Origin: G965204755 sp965243415
GTDB taxonomy: Bacteria > Acidobacteriota > Vicinamibacteria > Marinacidobacterales > Marinacidobacteraceae
Direction of reading: 5' to 3'
Length of the DNA: 64,000 nt
NCBI GenBank assembly: GCA_965243415.1
Contig: OZ251549.1
Span: forward strand, 4,278,001-4,342,000
The translations under genes and the position numbers were made by a program. Below are positions 18,139-27,463 of the stretch, in pieces. Positions within the stretch are counted from its first letter, which is position 1. Each line of letters starts with the position of its first letter. Below the pieces are notes generated by a model. That model made no database searches. It was not told the DNA's origin and was given only the letters and a program-made list of their open reading frames with translations.

Positions 18139-21100
18139 TTGACCACCGACACTTGCGAGCGCGCTCTGGAGCGCCGCATCTGCGAGACCCTCACCGGTTC
18201 ACCCTGCGAGCCGGACGCGGCGCCCTCCGGGCAGGTTGCGGAAGCGTCCGGCGGCTACGGCAGCAAGGGGTGGATCTGCGGAAGCCCCCGCGACTACGAC
18301 GCCGAGCAGTGCGTGGACCCCGTGCAACTCGCGGCCTTCCTCCATGCGACCCAACCGGAGATCGCGAGGGCGCTCGACATCGATCACGACACCCCGGTCC
18401 GGCGGAAGTTCCTGACCCGTCTCCGCACCGAGATCCGCCGGCGGGGAGTCGTCGAAGCGCTCCGGAACGGAGTCCGCCACGGCGCCCACAGCGTCACCCT
18501 GTTCTACGGCGCCCCCTCCCCGGGGAACGAAGAGGCGACGGTGGCGTTCGGGCTGAATCGGTTCTCCGTCACCCGGCAGTTGCGGTACAGCCGGAATCAG
18601 CCCGGCCTGGCGCTCGACCTGGCGCTCTTCGTGAACGGCCTCCCGGTCGCCACCTTCGAGTTGAAGAACCGCCTCACGAAGCAGACCGTCCACGACGCGG
18701 TGCGGCAGTACGAACGGGATCGGGATCCGCGGGAGACCCTGTTCCACGCCGGCCGGTGTCTCGCCCACTTCGCCGTGGACGAGCACGAGGTCCGGTTCTG
18801 CGCCCACCTCCGCGGCCGGGAATCCGTGTTCCTCCCCTTCAATCGCGGCTGGAACGGCGGCGCCGGGAACCCGCCGAACCCGGAGGGGTTGAAGACCGAC
18901 TACCTCTGGCAGAGCGTCCTCGACCGGGAGCAACTCGCGGAAATCATCGAGAACTACGCGCAGGCGCTGCCCCCGAGGAACGCGAGCAAGGGACACGCGG
19001 GCCCGACTCCCATCTGGCCGCGCTTCCACCAGTGGGACGCCGTGCGCCGCCTGCTCCGGGACGCTTCGACCCACGGCGTCGGCCGCCGCTACCTGGTCCA
19101 GCACTCCGCCGGCAGCGGCAAGTCCAACTCCATCGCCTGGCTGGCGCACCAATCGATCGGGTTGCGGAGGGGCGGCGAGCGCCTCTTCCACCAGGTGATC
19201 GTGGTGACCGACCGGGTGCTCCTCGACCGGCAGATCCGGGACACCATCAAGCAGTTCACCCAGGTGGGCGCCACGGTCGGACACGCCGGCCGCTCCGACG
19301 ACCTCCGCAAGTTGCTCGACGCCGGCAAGCCCATCGTCATCTCCACCGTCCAGAAGTTCCCCTACATCCTCGACGCCATCCACGCCGGCCGGAAGGCCCG
19401 GCGCTTCGCCGTCATCATCGACGAGGCGCATTCGAGCCAGGGCGGCAAGACCACGACGGCGATGTCGCAGGTCCTCACCGAGGGAGACGAACCGCAGGAG
19501 CCCCAGACTTTCGAAGACCGGATCAACCGGATCATGGAGCAGCGGCGCCTGCCGGGGAACGCCAGTTTCTTCGCCTTCACCGCCACGCCGAAGAACAGGA
19601 CGCTGGAGATCTTCGGCGACGCGGACCCGCAGCCCGACGGCGCGGTACGGCACCGACCCTTCCACTCCTATCCGATGAAGCAGGCCATCCAGGAGGGTTT
19701 CATCCTGGATGTGGTGCGGAACTATCTCCCCGTATCGAGTTACTACCACCTCGCCAAGAAGATCGCCGACGACCCGGAATTCGACACCCGGAAGGCGCAG
19801 AAGAAACTGCGCCGCTATGTCGAGGGCCACGGTCACGCCATCCGACTGAAGGCGGAGATCATGGTGGACCACTTCCACGCCAGGGTGCGGAATCGGATCG
19901 GCGGCAAGGCGCGGGCGATGGTCGTGACCGACGGAGTGGATCGTGCCATCCGCTACTTCCGGGCGATCTCGGACTACCTGCGCCGACGCGGGAGCCCGTA
20001 CCGGGCGATCGTGGCCTTCTCCGGCGAGCGGGCGCTGAAGGGCGAAACCGTCAGCGAAGCGAGCCTCAACGAGTTTCCGGCTTCCGGGATCGCCGCGAAG
20101 ATCCGCGAGGAGCCGTACCGGTTCCTGGTCTGCGCCGACAAGTTCCAGACCGGCTACGACGAGCCCCTGCTCCACACGATGTACGTGGACAAGACGCTCT
20201 CCGGCATCCGGGCCGTGCAGACGCTCTCGCGCCTCAACCGGGCGCACCGCGGCAAGCACGACGCCTTCGTCCTGGACTTCATGAACGACGCGGACCTCAT
20301 CCGGGAGTCGTTCGAGCCGTACTACCGGACGACGATCCTCGCCGACGAGACCGACCCGAACCGGCTCCACGACCTGCAGGCCGCCCTGGACGCCCACCAG
20401 GTGTATTCGCAGGAACAGGTGGACGAAGTGGCCCGCCGGTTCCTGGACGGCGAAGAGCGGGATCGGCTGGACCCGATCCTCGACCGCTGCGTGGAGGTCT
20501 ATGTCCGCGAACTGGACGAAGCCGCCCAGGTCGAATTCAAGGGCAAGGTGCGGGGCTTCCTGCGCGCCTACCGCTTCCTGGCGACGATCCTGTCGTTCGC
20601 GAATCCGGAGTGGGAGAAGCGGTCCATCCTCTTCGAACTCCTCGTGGACCGACTCCCGGCGCCGGTCGAGGACGATCTCTCCCGCGGGATCCTGGAAGCC
20701 ATCGACATGGACAGTTACCGCATCGAGAAGCAGGAAGAACAGCGGATCGCGCTGGCCGACGACGACGGCGAAGTGGCCCCGGCGCCGGTGGACGGCGGAG
20801 GCTTCCTGGCGGAACTGGAGATGGACCTGCTCTCACAGATCCTCGCGGACTTCAACTCCCGGTTCGGCAACATCACCTGGGAGGACGCCGACCGGGTGCG
20901 GCGGCTCATCACGAAGGACATCCCGGCGAGGGTGGTGCAGGACACCGCCTACGGGAACGCCCGGAAACGGCCTGACCGCCAGAACGCGCAGGTCGAACTG
21001 CAACGGGCGCTCCGGGCGGCGATGAACGCGGTGCTCCAGGACGACACCCAGTTGTTCAAGGAGTTCACGGAGAACGACGGCTTCCGCCGCTGGATGACCG

Positions 21101-21150
21101 AGTCCGTGTTCCGCCTGACCTACCAACGCCCCCCGGCCTCCGGCGAGTAG
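18139..21150 (+). CDS. hsdR: Type I restriction endonuclease/translocase subunit
   Basis: A 1003-residue R subunit. The N-terminal nuclease domain has D160 and FELKN (E174, K176). The superfamily-2 motor has motif I HSAGSGKS (322-329), motif II DEAH (428-431), motif III FAFTATP, and DKFQTGYDEPLL in the second RecA lobe, with a helical C-terminal domain that docks on the methyltransferase. All active sites look intact. The start is a TTG; no ATG or GTG is near, so translation may be weak. It is separated from the rest of the operon by an AT-rich leader, consistent with later restriction than modification. A hairpin follows the stop. Confidence 0.95.
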   Translation: MTTDTCERALERRICETLTGSPCEPDAAPSGQVAEASGGYGSKGWICGSPRDYDAEQCVDPVQLAAFLHATQPEIARALDIDHDTPVRRKFLTRLRTEIRRRGVVEALRNGVRHGAHSVTLFYGAPSPGNEEATVAFGLNRFSVTRQLRYSRNQPGLALDLALFVNGLPVATFELKNRLTKQTVHDAVRQYERDRDPRETLFHAGRCLAHFAVDEHEVRFCAHLRGRESVFLPFNRGWNGGAGNPPNPEGLKTDYLWQSVLDREQLAEIIENYAQALPPRNASKGHAGPTPIWPRFHQWDAVRRLLRDASTHGVGRRYLVQHSAGSGKSNSIAWLAHQSIGLRRGGERLFHQVIVVTDRVLLDRQIRDTIKQFTQVGATVGHAGRSDDLRKLLDAGKPIVISTVQKFPYILDAIHAGRKARRFAVIIDEAHSSQGGKTTTAMSQVLTEGDEPQEPQTFEDRINRIMEQRRLPGNASFFAFTATPKNRTLEIFGDADPQPDGAVRHRPFHSYPMKQAIQEGFILDVVRNYLPVSSYYHLAKKIADDPEFDTRKAQKKLRRYVEGHGHAIRLKAEIMVDHFHARVRNRIGGKARAMVVTDGVDRAIRYFRAISDYLRRRGSPYRAIVAFSGERALKGETVSEASLNEFPASGIAAKIREEPYRFLVCADKFQTGYDEPLLHTMYVDKTLSGIRAVQTLSRLNRAHRGKHDAFVLDFMNDADLIRESFEPYYRTTILADETDPNRLHDLQAALDAHQVYSQEQVDEVARRFLDGEERDRLDPILDRCVEVYVRELDEAAQVEFKGKVRGFLRAYRFLATILSFANPEWEKRSILFELLVDRLPAPVEDDLSRGILEAIDMDSYRIEKQEEQRIALADDDGEVAPAPVDGGGFLAELEMDLLSQILADFNSRFGNITWEDADRVRRLITKDIPARVVQDTAYGNARKRPDRQNAQVELQRALRAAMNAVLQDDTQLFKEFTENDGFRRWMTESVFRLTYQRPPASGE

Positions 21151-21156
21151 GGGCCC

Positions 21157-21206
21157 CCGGCGCTGTCCTCCCTGTCGCGGGTCACGACCCTCGGAGGGGG
21201 CGCCGG
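21157..21206. terminator. Hairpin between convergent hsdR and acetyltransferase genes
   Basis: CCGGCGC (21157-21163) pairs with GCGCCGG (21200-21206), and inside it CCTCC (21167-21171) pairs with GGAGG (21193-21197). It fills the short gap between two convergent genes and could act in both directions. There is no T-run. Confidence 0.5.
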
Positions 21207-21215
21207 CTCCGGCGC

Positions 21216-21797
21216 TTACGACCGGGCTCGCCAGTGGGCGCAGCCGAGTCTCAGCACCTCGGCGGTGGAGCAGAGGCCGTCCATCCACGCGGCGTACGGA
21301 GCCGGGTCGGGGACCGGGGTGAACCCGCAGCGGAGGAGGACGCGGCGGGAGGCGGCGTTGGCCGGGGCGACGAGGCCGAAGACCTCCTCCGTGCGCAGCG
21401 TTCCGAGAGCGAACGGCAGCAGGCAGCGGATCGCTTCGGTGGCATAGCCGCGGCCCCAGAGGGGACGGGCGAAGACATACCCGATCTCGTCGCAGACCAC
21501 CTCGCGGCGCCGTAGTCCGATGCCGCCGACGACCCGGGCGCTGTCCGCCTCCGTTACCGCGAAGTCGTACTGCTTCGGCCCCCGGCCGTATTCCACCGCC
21601 CCGGCCAGGAAGGTGCGCGTCTGCTCGGGACTGTTCGGCCCCCAGCGCACGAGGGCGGTTACCTGCGGGTCGGACGCGTACTCGTGGACGGCCTCGAAGT
21701 CCGACTCGCGGAAGGGCCGGAGGACCAGGCGCTCCGCGCGGAGAACGAAGTCGGCGGCCAGTTGCCCCGGACGCGGAGGGGCCGCCGCCTCGCTCAT
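21216..21797 (-). CDS. GNAT acetyltransferase, RimJ/RimL type
   Basis: A 193-residue Gcn5-related acetyltransferase. LVLRPFRESDF at 24-34 and the acetyl-CoA loop RPLWGRGYATEA (111-122) are typical of the RimJ/RimL branch (protein N-terminal alanine or serine acetylation, or small-molecule resistance). It includes IGYVFARPLWGRG and VAPANAASRRVL (~143-154), the usual C-terminal signature. The target is unknown. ATG 21797 overlaps the stop of the upstream SRPBCC gene by 4 bp, so the two are translated together. These two genes sit inside the defence island but look like ordinary cellular genes. Confidence 0.9.
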   Translation of the reverse strand: MSEAAAPPRPGQLAADFVLRAERLVLRPFRESDFEAVHEYASDPQVTALVRWGPNSPEQTRTFLAGAVEYGRGPKQYDFAVTEADSARVVGGIGLRRREVVCDEIGYVFARPLWGRGYATEAIRCLLPFALGTLRTEEVFGLVAPANAASRRVLLRCGFTPVPDPAPYAAWMDGLCSTAEVLRLGCAHWRARS

Positions 21798-22258
21798 CCG
21801 GCGCTCTCGCCCGTCGCCTCCTCGGCGGCGCGCTTCACATCGTCGAGGTCGCGCTCCAGAGTCTTCCGGATCGAGCCCATCGCGAGGACCCCGATCACGG
21901 AGAAGATCCGCGCCGCGAGGGTCAGCGGCCGGGCGCCGAACACCATCGTGACGCGGGTGCCGAGACCCTCCGGCTCGAAGCGGAACTCGGTGCGGTAGTG
22001 GGCGCCGTGCGACTCGGCCTCGACGACCAGCGAACGCGGCGGCTCGAAGCGGGTGACCCACATCTCCTCGGTGGCCTGCTTCCCGAGCATCGTCCGGGTC
22101 TCCCGCCACCGCGTCCCCTCCCGCATCGGGCCCTCGGTCAGCACCTCCACGCTCTCGATCCCGGAGACCCGCTCCGCCAGGTTCTCCAGGTCGGTGGAGA
22201 TCGCGAACACCCGCTCCGGCGCCGCCCGGATCGTCTTCTGTACGGTCACGCTGGCCAT
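21794..22258 (-). CDS. SRPBCC-family protein (polyketide cyclase/START-like fold)
   Basis: A 154-residue protein starting at ATG 22258 (MASVTVQKTIRAAPERVFAI), a typical SRPBCC N-terminus. A helix-grip fold is predicted: VEVLTEGPMREGTRWRET, MWVTRFEPPRSLVVEAES and FRFEPEGLGTRVTMVF follow the family beta-strand order, with a C-terminal helix ending ERDLDDVKRAAEE. Members bind hydrophobic ligands. The longer ORF upstream of 22258 has no similarity and was rejected as start. It overlaps the acetyltransferase start by 4 bp. Confidence 0.85.
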   Translation of the reverse strand: MASVTVQKTIRAAPERVFAISTDLENLAERVSGIESVEVLTEGPMREGTRWRETRTMLGKQATEEMWVTRFEPPRSLVVEAESHGAHYRTEFRFEPEGLGTRVTMVFGARPLTLAARIFSVIGVLAMGSIRKTLERDLDDVKRAAEEATGESAG

Positions 22259-22454
22259 GACCCGGCAGTCTATCCACAACCGGCAGGCGCCGATCTCGCG
22301 GCCCCGCACCTCGTCGACAATCCCCCCGTTGTCCGACCGACCCCCGCCGCTCCGTGTTGTTACTATCCCCGGCCGGCCCCGGAGTCGAGCCGCCCGATCG
22401 CCAGGCTGCCGCTCCGCCAACGACGAACTCTTCTCTCCACACCCCCACCCCACC

Positions 22455-23555
22455 ATGTTGGAAACCGCGAAAATCGAGGGCTACCGCAGTTTTCAGCGGT
22501 ACGAGTTGGAGGGCTTCACCCGCATCAACCTCTTCGTCGGCCAGAACAACTGCGGCAAGACCTCCCTGCTCGAAGCCATCGAGTTCCTTGTCGCCAAGGG
22601 CCACCCGGAGGCATTGGTGCGGTCCTCCGACCGCCGCGGCGAAGGGCGCGTCGTTGCCCTTCCCGAGGCCAGAGCGCCGAGTGTTCGTCGAGACATCGGT
22701 CACCTGTTCTACGGGCACGACTTCGCTTCACCGTCCGCGCACATTCGTGTAGAGGGAACTCCCGATTACGGACCGATCGAGGTTCATGTTCGACCCCTGA
22801 CCGATGACGAGATCGACGAATTCGTACGGCTCCATATCGCTGATGACGTGCCGGTCACGCTGGGACTGGCAGTCTCCGGGACGACCGCAGAGAAGTATCC
22901 CGTCCTGCCTGTTGACGTCGAAGGCTCACTGCACTCGATCCGATGGCTCTTGGGACGCCACTACAAGGGAGTCGCGACTGGCCCTCCAAATGGAAGGTTT
23001 CTCACACCTGATTCTTTGGATACGGAGACCATGCGCACACTCTGGGATCGAGTCCAGACGGAAGCCCGCGAAGAAGAAGTCACCGACATCGTTCGCCTGG
23101 TCGTGAACGACCTGGAATCGATCCACTTCTTGGCAAGCGATCTTTCCTCGCGATCTCGGATGGGCGGAGTTCTGGCCGGCCTTCGTGGTGGCCGCCGAGT
23201 GCCACTGGGCACTCAGGGGGACGCCGTGCGCCGGCTGCTCGCCCTGTCGCTCTCGCTCATCGACAGCACCGACGGTGTGCTGATGGTCGATGAACTCGAC
23301 AGCAGACTCCACTGGACTGTCATGCAGAAGATGTGGGATTTCGTGATTCGCGCCGCGGTCCGATCTTCTGTACAGGTCTTCGCCACGACACACGGTCTCG
23401 ACTGTCTCCGCGGTCTGGCTTCTCTCTACACTGATAATCCGGATCTCGCTTCTGAAGTCGCCGTCTTCAAGATCGATCGGAAACTGCCGTTCGCCGTGAA
23501 GCTCAGCGTCGACAGTGTCGAAGCCATGCTCAAGCACAATCTAGAGATCCGATGA
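22455..23555 (+). CDS. AAA/ABC-type ATPase of a two-gene ATPase-TOPRIM pair
   Basis: A 366-residue SMC/OLD-like ATPase. Walker A is GQNNCGKT (29-36), Walker B is MVDELDSRLH (about 277-286), and VFATTHGLDCLRGL supplies the switch histidine. The order is that of the AAA_15/AAA_21 proteins that partner TOPRIM nucleases. The TOPRIM part is not in this chain but in the next gene, which starts 4 bp before this stop (ATGA). The pair resembles in layout PARIS and related ATPase/TOPRIM defence systems, with a different TOPRIM family. The start ATG follows the rejected longer ORF and begins MLETAKIEGYRSFQ, the usual N-terminus. Codon use is AT-richer than the neighbours. Confidence 0.88.
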   Translation: MLETAKIEGYRSFQRYELEGFTRINLFVGQNNCGKTSLLEAIEFLVAKGHPEALVRSSDRRGEGRVVALPEARAPSVRRDIGHLFYGHDFASPSAHIRVEGTPDYGPIEVHVRPLTDDEIDEFVRLHIADDVPVTLGLAVSGTTAEKYPVLPVDVEGSLHSIRWLLGRHYKGVATGPPNGRFLTPDSLDTETMRTLWDRVQTEAREEEVTDIVRLVVNDLESIHFLASDLSSRSRMGGVLAGLRGGRRVPLGTQGDAVRRLLALSLSLIDSTDGVLMVDELDSRLHWTVMQKMWDFVIRAAVRSSVQVFATTHGLDCLRGLASLYTDNPDLASEVAVFKIDRKLPFAVKLSVDSVEAMLKHNLEIR

Positions 23556-24238
23556 AGTCCGGCCACGATCGTCCGACCCTCTTCGTGGAGGGTCCTGATG
23601 ATCAGCATGTCGTGATCCATGTCCTCGATCGTTACGGCGTGTCCGTGGAACTCGATTCGTGCAGAGACTGGTATCCGAGCATTCAAGTCGTGCCACCCGG
23701 TCGGAACAAGGACGATCTACTGCGAATCGTGACTCCGATGATCGAAGTGGGGCACGCTCCGCGTCTCGGTTTCCTCGTGGACGCGAACTCGTCCCTTGCG
23801 GCCACCTGGAAGGAGATCAGGGAAAGGTTCTTGGCGGCGTCCGTCTCCGTGCCGGAGGGAATACCCCGAGAAGGATTCGTTGGCGTGTCCGATCGATACG
23901 GAAAGAGGGTCGGTGCGTGGCTGATGCCGGACAATGAACAGCCTGGAGCGGTGGAGGAGTTTCTCATGACGCTGATTCCATCTGACGACTCGCTGTGGCC
24001 GTACGCACGGGACGCGACAGAAGAAGCGAAGGGTCATGGCGCGGCATTTCCGCCCCGGAGTTTTCCCAAGGCAGCACTGCGCGCCTGGCTCGCCTGGCAA
24101 GAAACCCCCGGCATGCCGTACGGCACTGCAATCCGGAGACAGTTCTTCCACGCCGGCGGGGAAACCGCGGATCGCTTCGTGGACTGGTTTCGGCGACTGT
24201 TCGAACTCCCGGACCCGGACCACCTGTCACCGCCATAG
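23552..24238 (+). CDS. DUF3226 TOPRIM-like partner protein
   Basis: A 228-residue protein similar to DUF3226. It opens with a TOPRIM-like first motif, FVEGPDDQHV (11-20, with E13 and D16/D17), and a second motif LGFLVDAN (72-79, D77), where the usual DxD reads DAN. Its C-terminal half has AAFPPRSFPKAALRAWLAW, FHAGGETADRFVDWF typical of this family. It would act as a nuclease or toxin subunit controlled by the ATPase before it, by analogy with OLD and PARIS systems; that is inference. A short CCGCC-ATA-GGCGG hairpin overlaps the stop and may terminate the transcript. Confidence 0.8.
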   Translation: MKSGHDRPTLFVEGPDDQHVVIHVLDRYGVSVELDSCRDWYPSIQVVPPGRNKDDLLRIVTPMIEVGHAPRLGFLVDANSSLAATWKEIRERFLAASVSVPEGIPREGFVGVSDRYGKRVGAWLMPDNEQPGAVEEFLMTLIPSDDSLWPYARDATEEAKGHGAAFPPRSFPKAALRAWLAWQETPGMPYGTAIRRQFFHAGGETADRFVDWFRRLFELPDPDHLSPP

Positions 24239-24434
24239 GCGGGTAGTGATGCGGCACGGTTCGACACCACGAACCGTGACCTCATCCGGACGAATGGATT
24301 GGAGAGATCACTCCGGTGAACGGAACGGGTTCCCCCGGTGCTCGCAGTGGCGCATGACGACGGTCCTCGGGTTGCCGGTGTCGCCGCAAATGACGCGTAA
24401 ACGATCGTCGCGAAGCGTCTGAACCGGCGGCGGC
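24239..24434. other. Short intergenic region
   Basis: About 196 bp between the convergent TOPRIM-like gene and the ADOP permease. Apart from the hairpin overlapping the TOPRIM-like stop, nothing was recognised. Confidence 0.4.
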
Positions 24435-26852
24435 TCAGTATCGGAGCGCTCGACTCGGGGGAATTCGGGCGGCGCGGCGGGCCGGGAGCCAACTGGCCAA
24501 CAGCGCCACGCCGAACAGGAGCGCGGCCACCGCGACCGACCCCAGTGGCCCCGGCAGGGTCATTCCGGCGAACATCCGGCGGACGAAGAGCACCATCACC
24601 ACCATGAACGGGGCGCCGATGGCGAAACCCAGCCCCGCCAGCGCCACCGCTTCGCGCATCACCTGACGCAGCAAAACCGCCGGGGAGGCCCCGAAGGCGC
24701 CGCGGATGCCGAACTCGCGCGTCCGCCGCGATACCCCGTAACGGGTGACCCCGTAGATCCCGGAACCGGCCAGCACCAGCGCGAGCAGGCCGAACCCGGC
24801 CAGCAGCACCGTGATGGCGTCGAGACCCACCCGGAACTCGGCCAGCATCTCCGGGAGCGGGCGCACATTCGAAGTGGAGATGCTGCGGTCCACGCCGGCG
24901 ATGGACTCCCGCACCTGCCGGATCAGTCCTCCCGGATCGCCCGCGGTCCGCGCCAGGCCGATGAACACCGGCGCCGCCGCCTGGCCCCAGGGCAGGTAGA
25001 CGATCCGTTCCCCGCCGAGCGTGTCGTCGAGGAAGGCGTCCTGTTTCACGTTCCCGGCGATCCCCACCACTTCGCGGATCTCGCCCGTCACCTCGATCGG
25101 TTGGCCGAGGGCTTCCCCACCGGGCCAGACGCTCTCGGCGAAGGCGCGATTCACCAGGACCACCGGAGGCGCGCCGCCGCGGTCGCGGCGTTCGAAGACC
25201 CGGCCCTGCTGCAGCGAAGCGCCGAGCGTCCGGAAGTACTGCGGGGAAACGGTGACCACCGTCGCGGTGCGGGCCGGGGCGTCTTCGGACACCGGCTCGC
25301 CGGGCAGCCGATACGGCAACTTCGGCGAGAGGAAGGTGTACGGGACATGGTTCGTCAGCGCCACGCCGGTCACTCCCGGCAGGACGGAGATCGCGTCCCG
25401 GACCCGTTCGGCGGCGTCGGCCTGGCTCGCCTCGTCGGGGTAACGGCTCTCCGGCAGGTTCACCGTGAACACCAGCACGCCGTCGGGGTCGAAACCGGCG
25501 TCGCTGGCGGCCATCGAGGCGAAGGCCCGCATCAGCGAACCGGCGCCGCCGAGCAGTACCAGCGCCACCGCCAGTTGGCCGACGACCAGACCCTTCGACA
25601 ATACCCGCCGGCGCCGGCCGGAAGCGCCGCCCCGACCGGTCTCCGAAAGGCCGGCGGAGAGCGCGGCGCGGGCGCCTTCGAGCGAGGGCGCGATCCCGAA
25701 GGTGAGAGCGGCGATCACGGTTACCAGCACCGTGAAGCCGATGACTCCGGCGTCCATGACCGGCAGGAAGTGGCGCGGCATCAGTTCGCTGCCGCCGAGA
25801 CTGCCGCGCAAGCCGGAGACCAGCGCCCAGACCAGCAGGAGGCCGGCGAAGCCGCCGATCCCGGCGAGCAACGCGGCCTCGAGGAGCAGTTGGCGCAGGA
25901 TGCGGCGCTGCGTGGCGCCCACCGAAGCCCGCACCGCGATCTCCCCCCGGCGGTCGATGGCGCGGGCGAGTAACAGGTTCGCCAGGTTGGCGCAGGCGAT
26001 CAGGAGGACGAAGAAGATCGTCCCCTGCATCAGGAAGAAGAAGGTTTCGCGGGGGCCGTAGGTCAGCAGTTCCTTGAGGGTGAGCACCGAGACGCCGAAA
26101 CCCCGGTTCGAGTCCGGGTAGGCGTCCACCAGGCGGGCGTTCAGCACTTCCATCTCGCGCTGCGCGTCCTCGCTGGAAACGCCGGACGCCAATCGGCCCA
26201 CCACCATCAGGTCGCGGCGGTCGCGGGAGAGTCGGGCCGGCGTCAACTGCATCGGCGTCCAGAGGGCGATACCGCCCTGCAGGAACTCGAAACCGTCTTC
26301 GAGGACGCCGACCACTTCGTGGGGCTCGCCTTCGAGTTCGATCCGCTGGCCCACGATTTCCCGGTCGGCGCCCCAGCGGCTGTTCCAGTGGAGGAACGAG
26401 AGCACCACGACGCGCAACCCGGCTTCGACTTCTTCCGGGCGGAAGACGCGGCCGAGGTGGAGGCCGGCGCCGAGCAGCGGGAAGAACTCGGCGCGCACTT
26501 CGGCGCCGGTCACCGGTTCCGGCAGGTCGCCGCCGGTGATGCTCATCGGGCGGATGCGCTGCGCGGCGAGCACCGAGAAGGACTCCGCCTCCCGATACCA
26601 GTCGGCGTAGTTGGCGGAGGCCACCGGGATCAGGTCCACCGTCGGGTTCGCCGGATCGGTCTGCCAGACGACCACCACCCGCTCCGGCTCCGGGTAGGGC
26701 ATCGGGCGCAGCAGCAACGCGCTCATGAACGAGAACTGCGCGCCGTTCCCGCCGATGGCGAGCGCCAGCGAGGCCGCCGCGAGTCCGGTCAGCAGCGGCC
26801 GCCGCCGGAGGCTCCGCAGCGCGAACCGGACCTCGGCGAGACCTCCGGTCAC
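24435..26852 (-). CDS. ADOP-type ABC transporter permease (MacB-like)
   Basis: An 805-residue permease with duplicated FtsX/MacB halves. Each half has one membrane segment, a large periplasmic MacB_PCD domain (about 45-245 and 440-640), and three further membrane segments (about 270-400 and 690-790). Family phrases are VVGVLEDGFEF, ACANLANLLLARA, RGEIAVRASVGATQRRI, SRRTREFGIRGAFGA and the end RIPPSRALRY. The start is GTG 26852. This 'duplicated orphan permease' type occurs without a dedicated ATPase, as here; export of antimicrobial or signalling molecules has been proposed. It lies downstream of the tandem duplication and in the same orientation as selB. Confidence 0.9.
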   Translation of the reverse strand: MTGGLAEVRFALRSLRRRPLLTGLAAASLALAIGGNGAQFSFMSALLLRPMPYPEPERVVVVWQTDPANPTVDLIPVASANYADWYREAESFSVLAAQRIRPMSITGGDLPEPVTGAEVRAEFFPLLGAGLHLGRVFRPEEVEAGLRVVVLSFLHWNSRWGADREIVGQRIELEGEPHEVVGVLEDGFEFLQGGIALWTPMQLTPARLSRDRRDLMVVGRLASGVSSEDAQREMEVLNARLVDAYPDSNRGFGVSVLTLKELLTYGPRETFFFLMQGTIFFVLLIACANLANLLLARAIDRRGEIAVRASVGATQRRILRQLLLEAALLAGIGGFAGLLLVWALVSGLRGSLGGSELMPRHFLPVMDAGVIGFTVLVTVIAALTFGIAPSLEGARAALSAGLSETGRGGASGRRRRVLSKGLVVGQLAVALVLLGGAGSLMRAFASMAASDAGFDPDGVLVFTVNLPESRYPDEASQADAAERVRDAISVLPGVTGVALTNHVPYTFLSPKLPYRLPGEPVSEDAPARTATVVTVSPQYFRTLGASLQQGRVFERRDRGGAPPVVLVNRAFAESVWPGGEALGQPIEVTGEIREVVGIAGNVKQDAFLDDTLGGERIVYLPWGQAAAPVFIGLARTAGDPGGLIRQVRESIAGVDRSISTSNVRPLPEMLAEFRVGLDAITVLLAGFGLLALVLAGSGIYGVTRYGVSRRTREFGIRGAFGASPAVLLRQVMREAVALAGLGFAIGAPFMVVMVLFVRRMFAGMTLPGPLGSVAVAALLFGVALLASWLPARRAARIPPSRALRY

Positions 26853-27356
26853 CCCGCCGGCCTCGAAGCGTTGGCGTACCCCCCGGCCCGGGAGCCGCCC
26901 GAAATCGCCCCGCTCACCCCGACCGCGCCCTCGCCGACCCGGACCGGCGCCCCGAGCCCGCAGCCCGGCCGAAACCCGCGCCGGCGACGGTCACATCGCC
27001 GGCCTCGAAGCTTTCGGCGGGCGCCCCGGCCGGGTGCCCCGAGCCCGCAGTCCGGCCGAATTCCCGCTCGGGTGGCGGTCATGCCGCCGGCCTCGAAGCG
27101 TTGGCGTGCGCCCCGGCTCGGGAACCGCCCGAAATTGCCCCGCTCACCCCGACCGCGCCCTCGCCGACCCGGACCAGTGCTTCCAAACCCGCAGCCCGGC
27201 CGAAACCCGCGCCGGCGACGGTCATGTCGCCGGCCTCGAAGCGCGCGGCGGGCGCCCCAGTCCGGCGCCCCGCGCCCGCAGTCCGGCCGAATTCCCGCGC
27301 CGGCGACGGTCATGCCGCCGGCCTCGTGGCGTACGGATGCGCCCCGGCCGGGCAGC
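26851..27356. repeat. 230-bp tandem direct repeat between the permease and selB
   Basis: The stretch starting at CCGGCCTCGAAGCGTTGGCG recurs exactly 230 bp later (about 26857 and 27087), and a partial third copy starts near 27310. Two full, slightly diverged units run about 26851-27080 and 27081-27310. Within each unit a shorter CGCCGGCCTCGAAG module also repeats (about 26997 and 27228). Frames are open on both strands, but the translations are low-complexity and resemble nothing, so I read this as a non-coding duplication. The left end overlaps the permease start. Confidence 0.65.
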
Positions 27357-27463
27357 GACAGCACTTCCGCCTGGTCGTCGCGAGACCGCCACGGGCCGAG
27401 AGGCCGCCGCGCCGGGCCGGGCGACCCATCGGAAGCCCCGCCGGAAGCCCACGCGGGCGATCG

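Noticed and set aside
22053..22454. Extension of the ATPase ORF upstream of 22455
   Set aside because: It is antisense to the SRPBCC gene, and the family N-terminus begins at ATG 22455.
26849..27364. 171-codon ORF in the tandem duplication
   Set aside because: Low-complexity glycine/arginine translation from the repeat; no family, so treated as non-coding.
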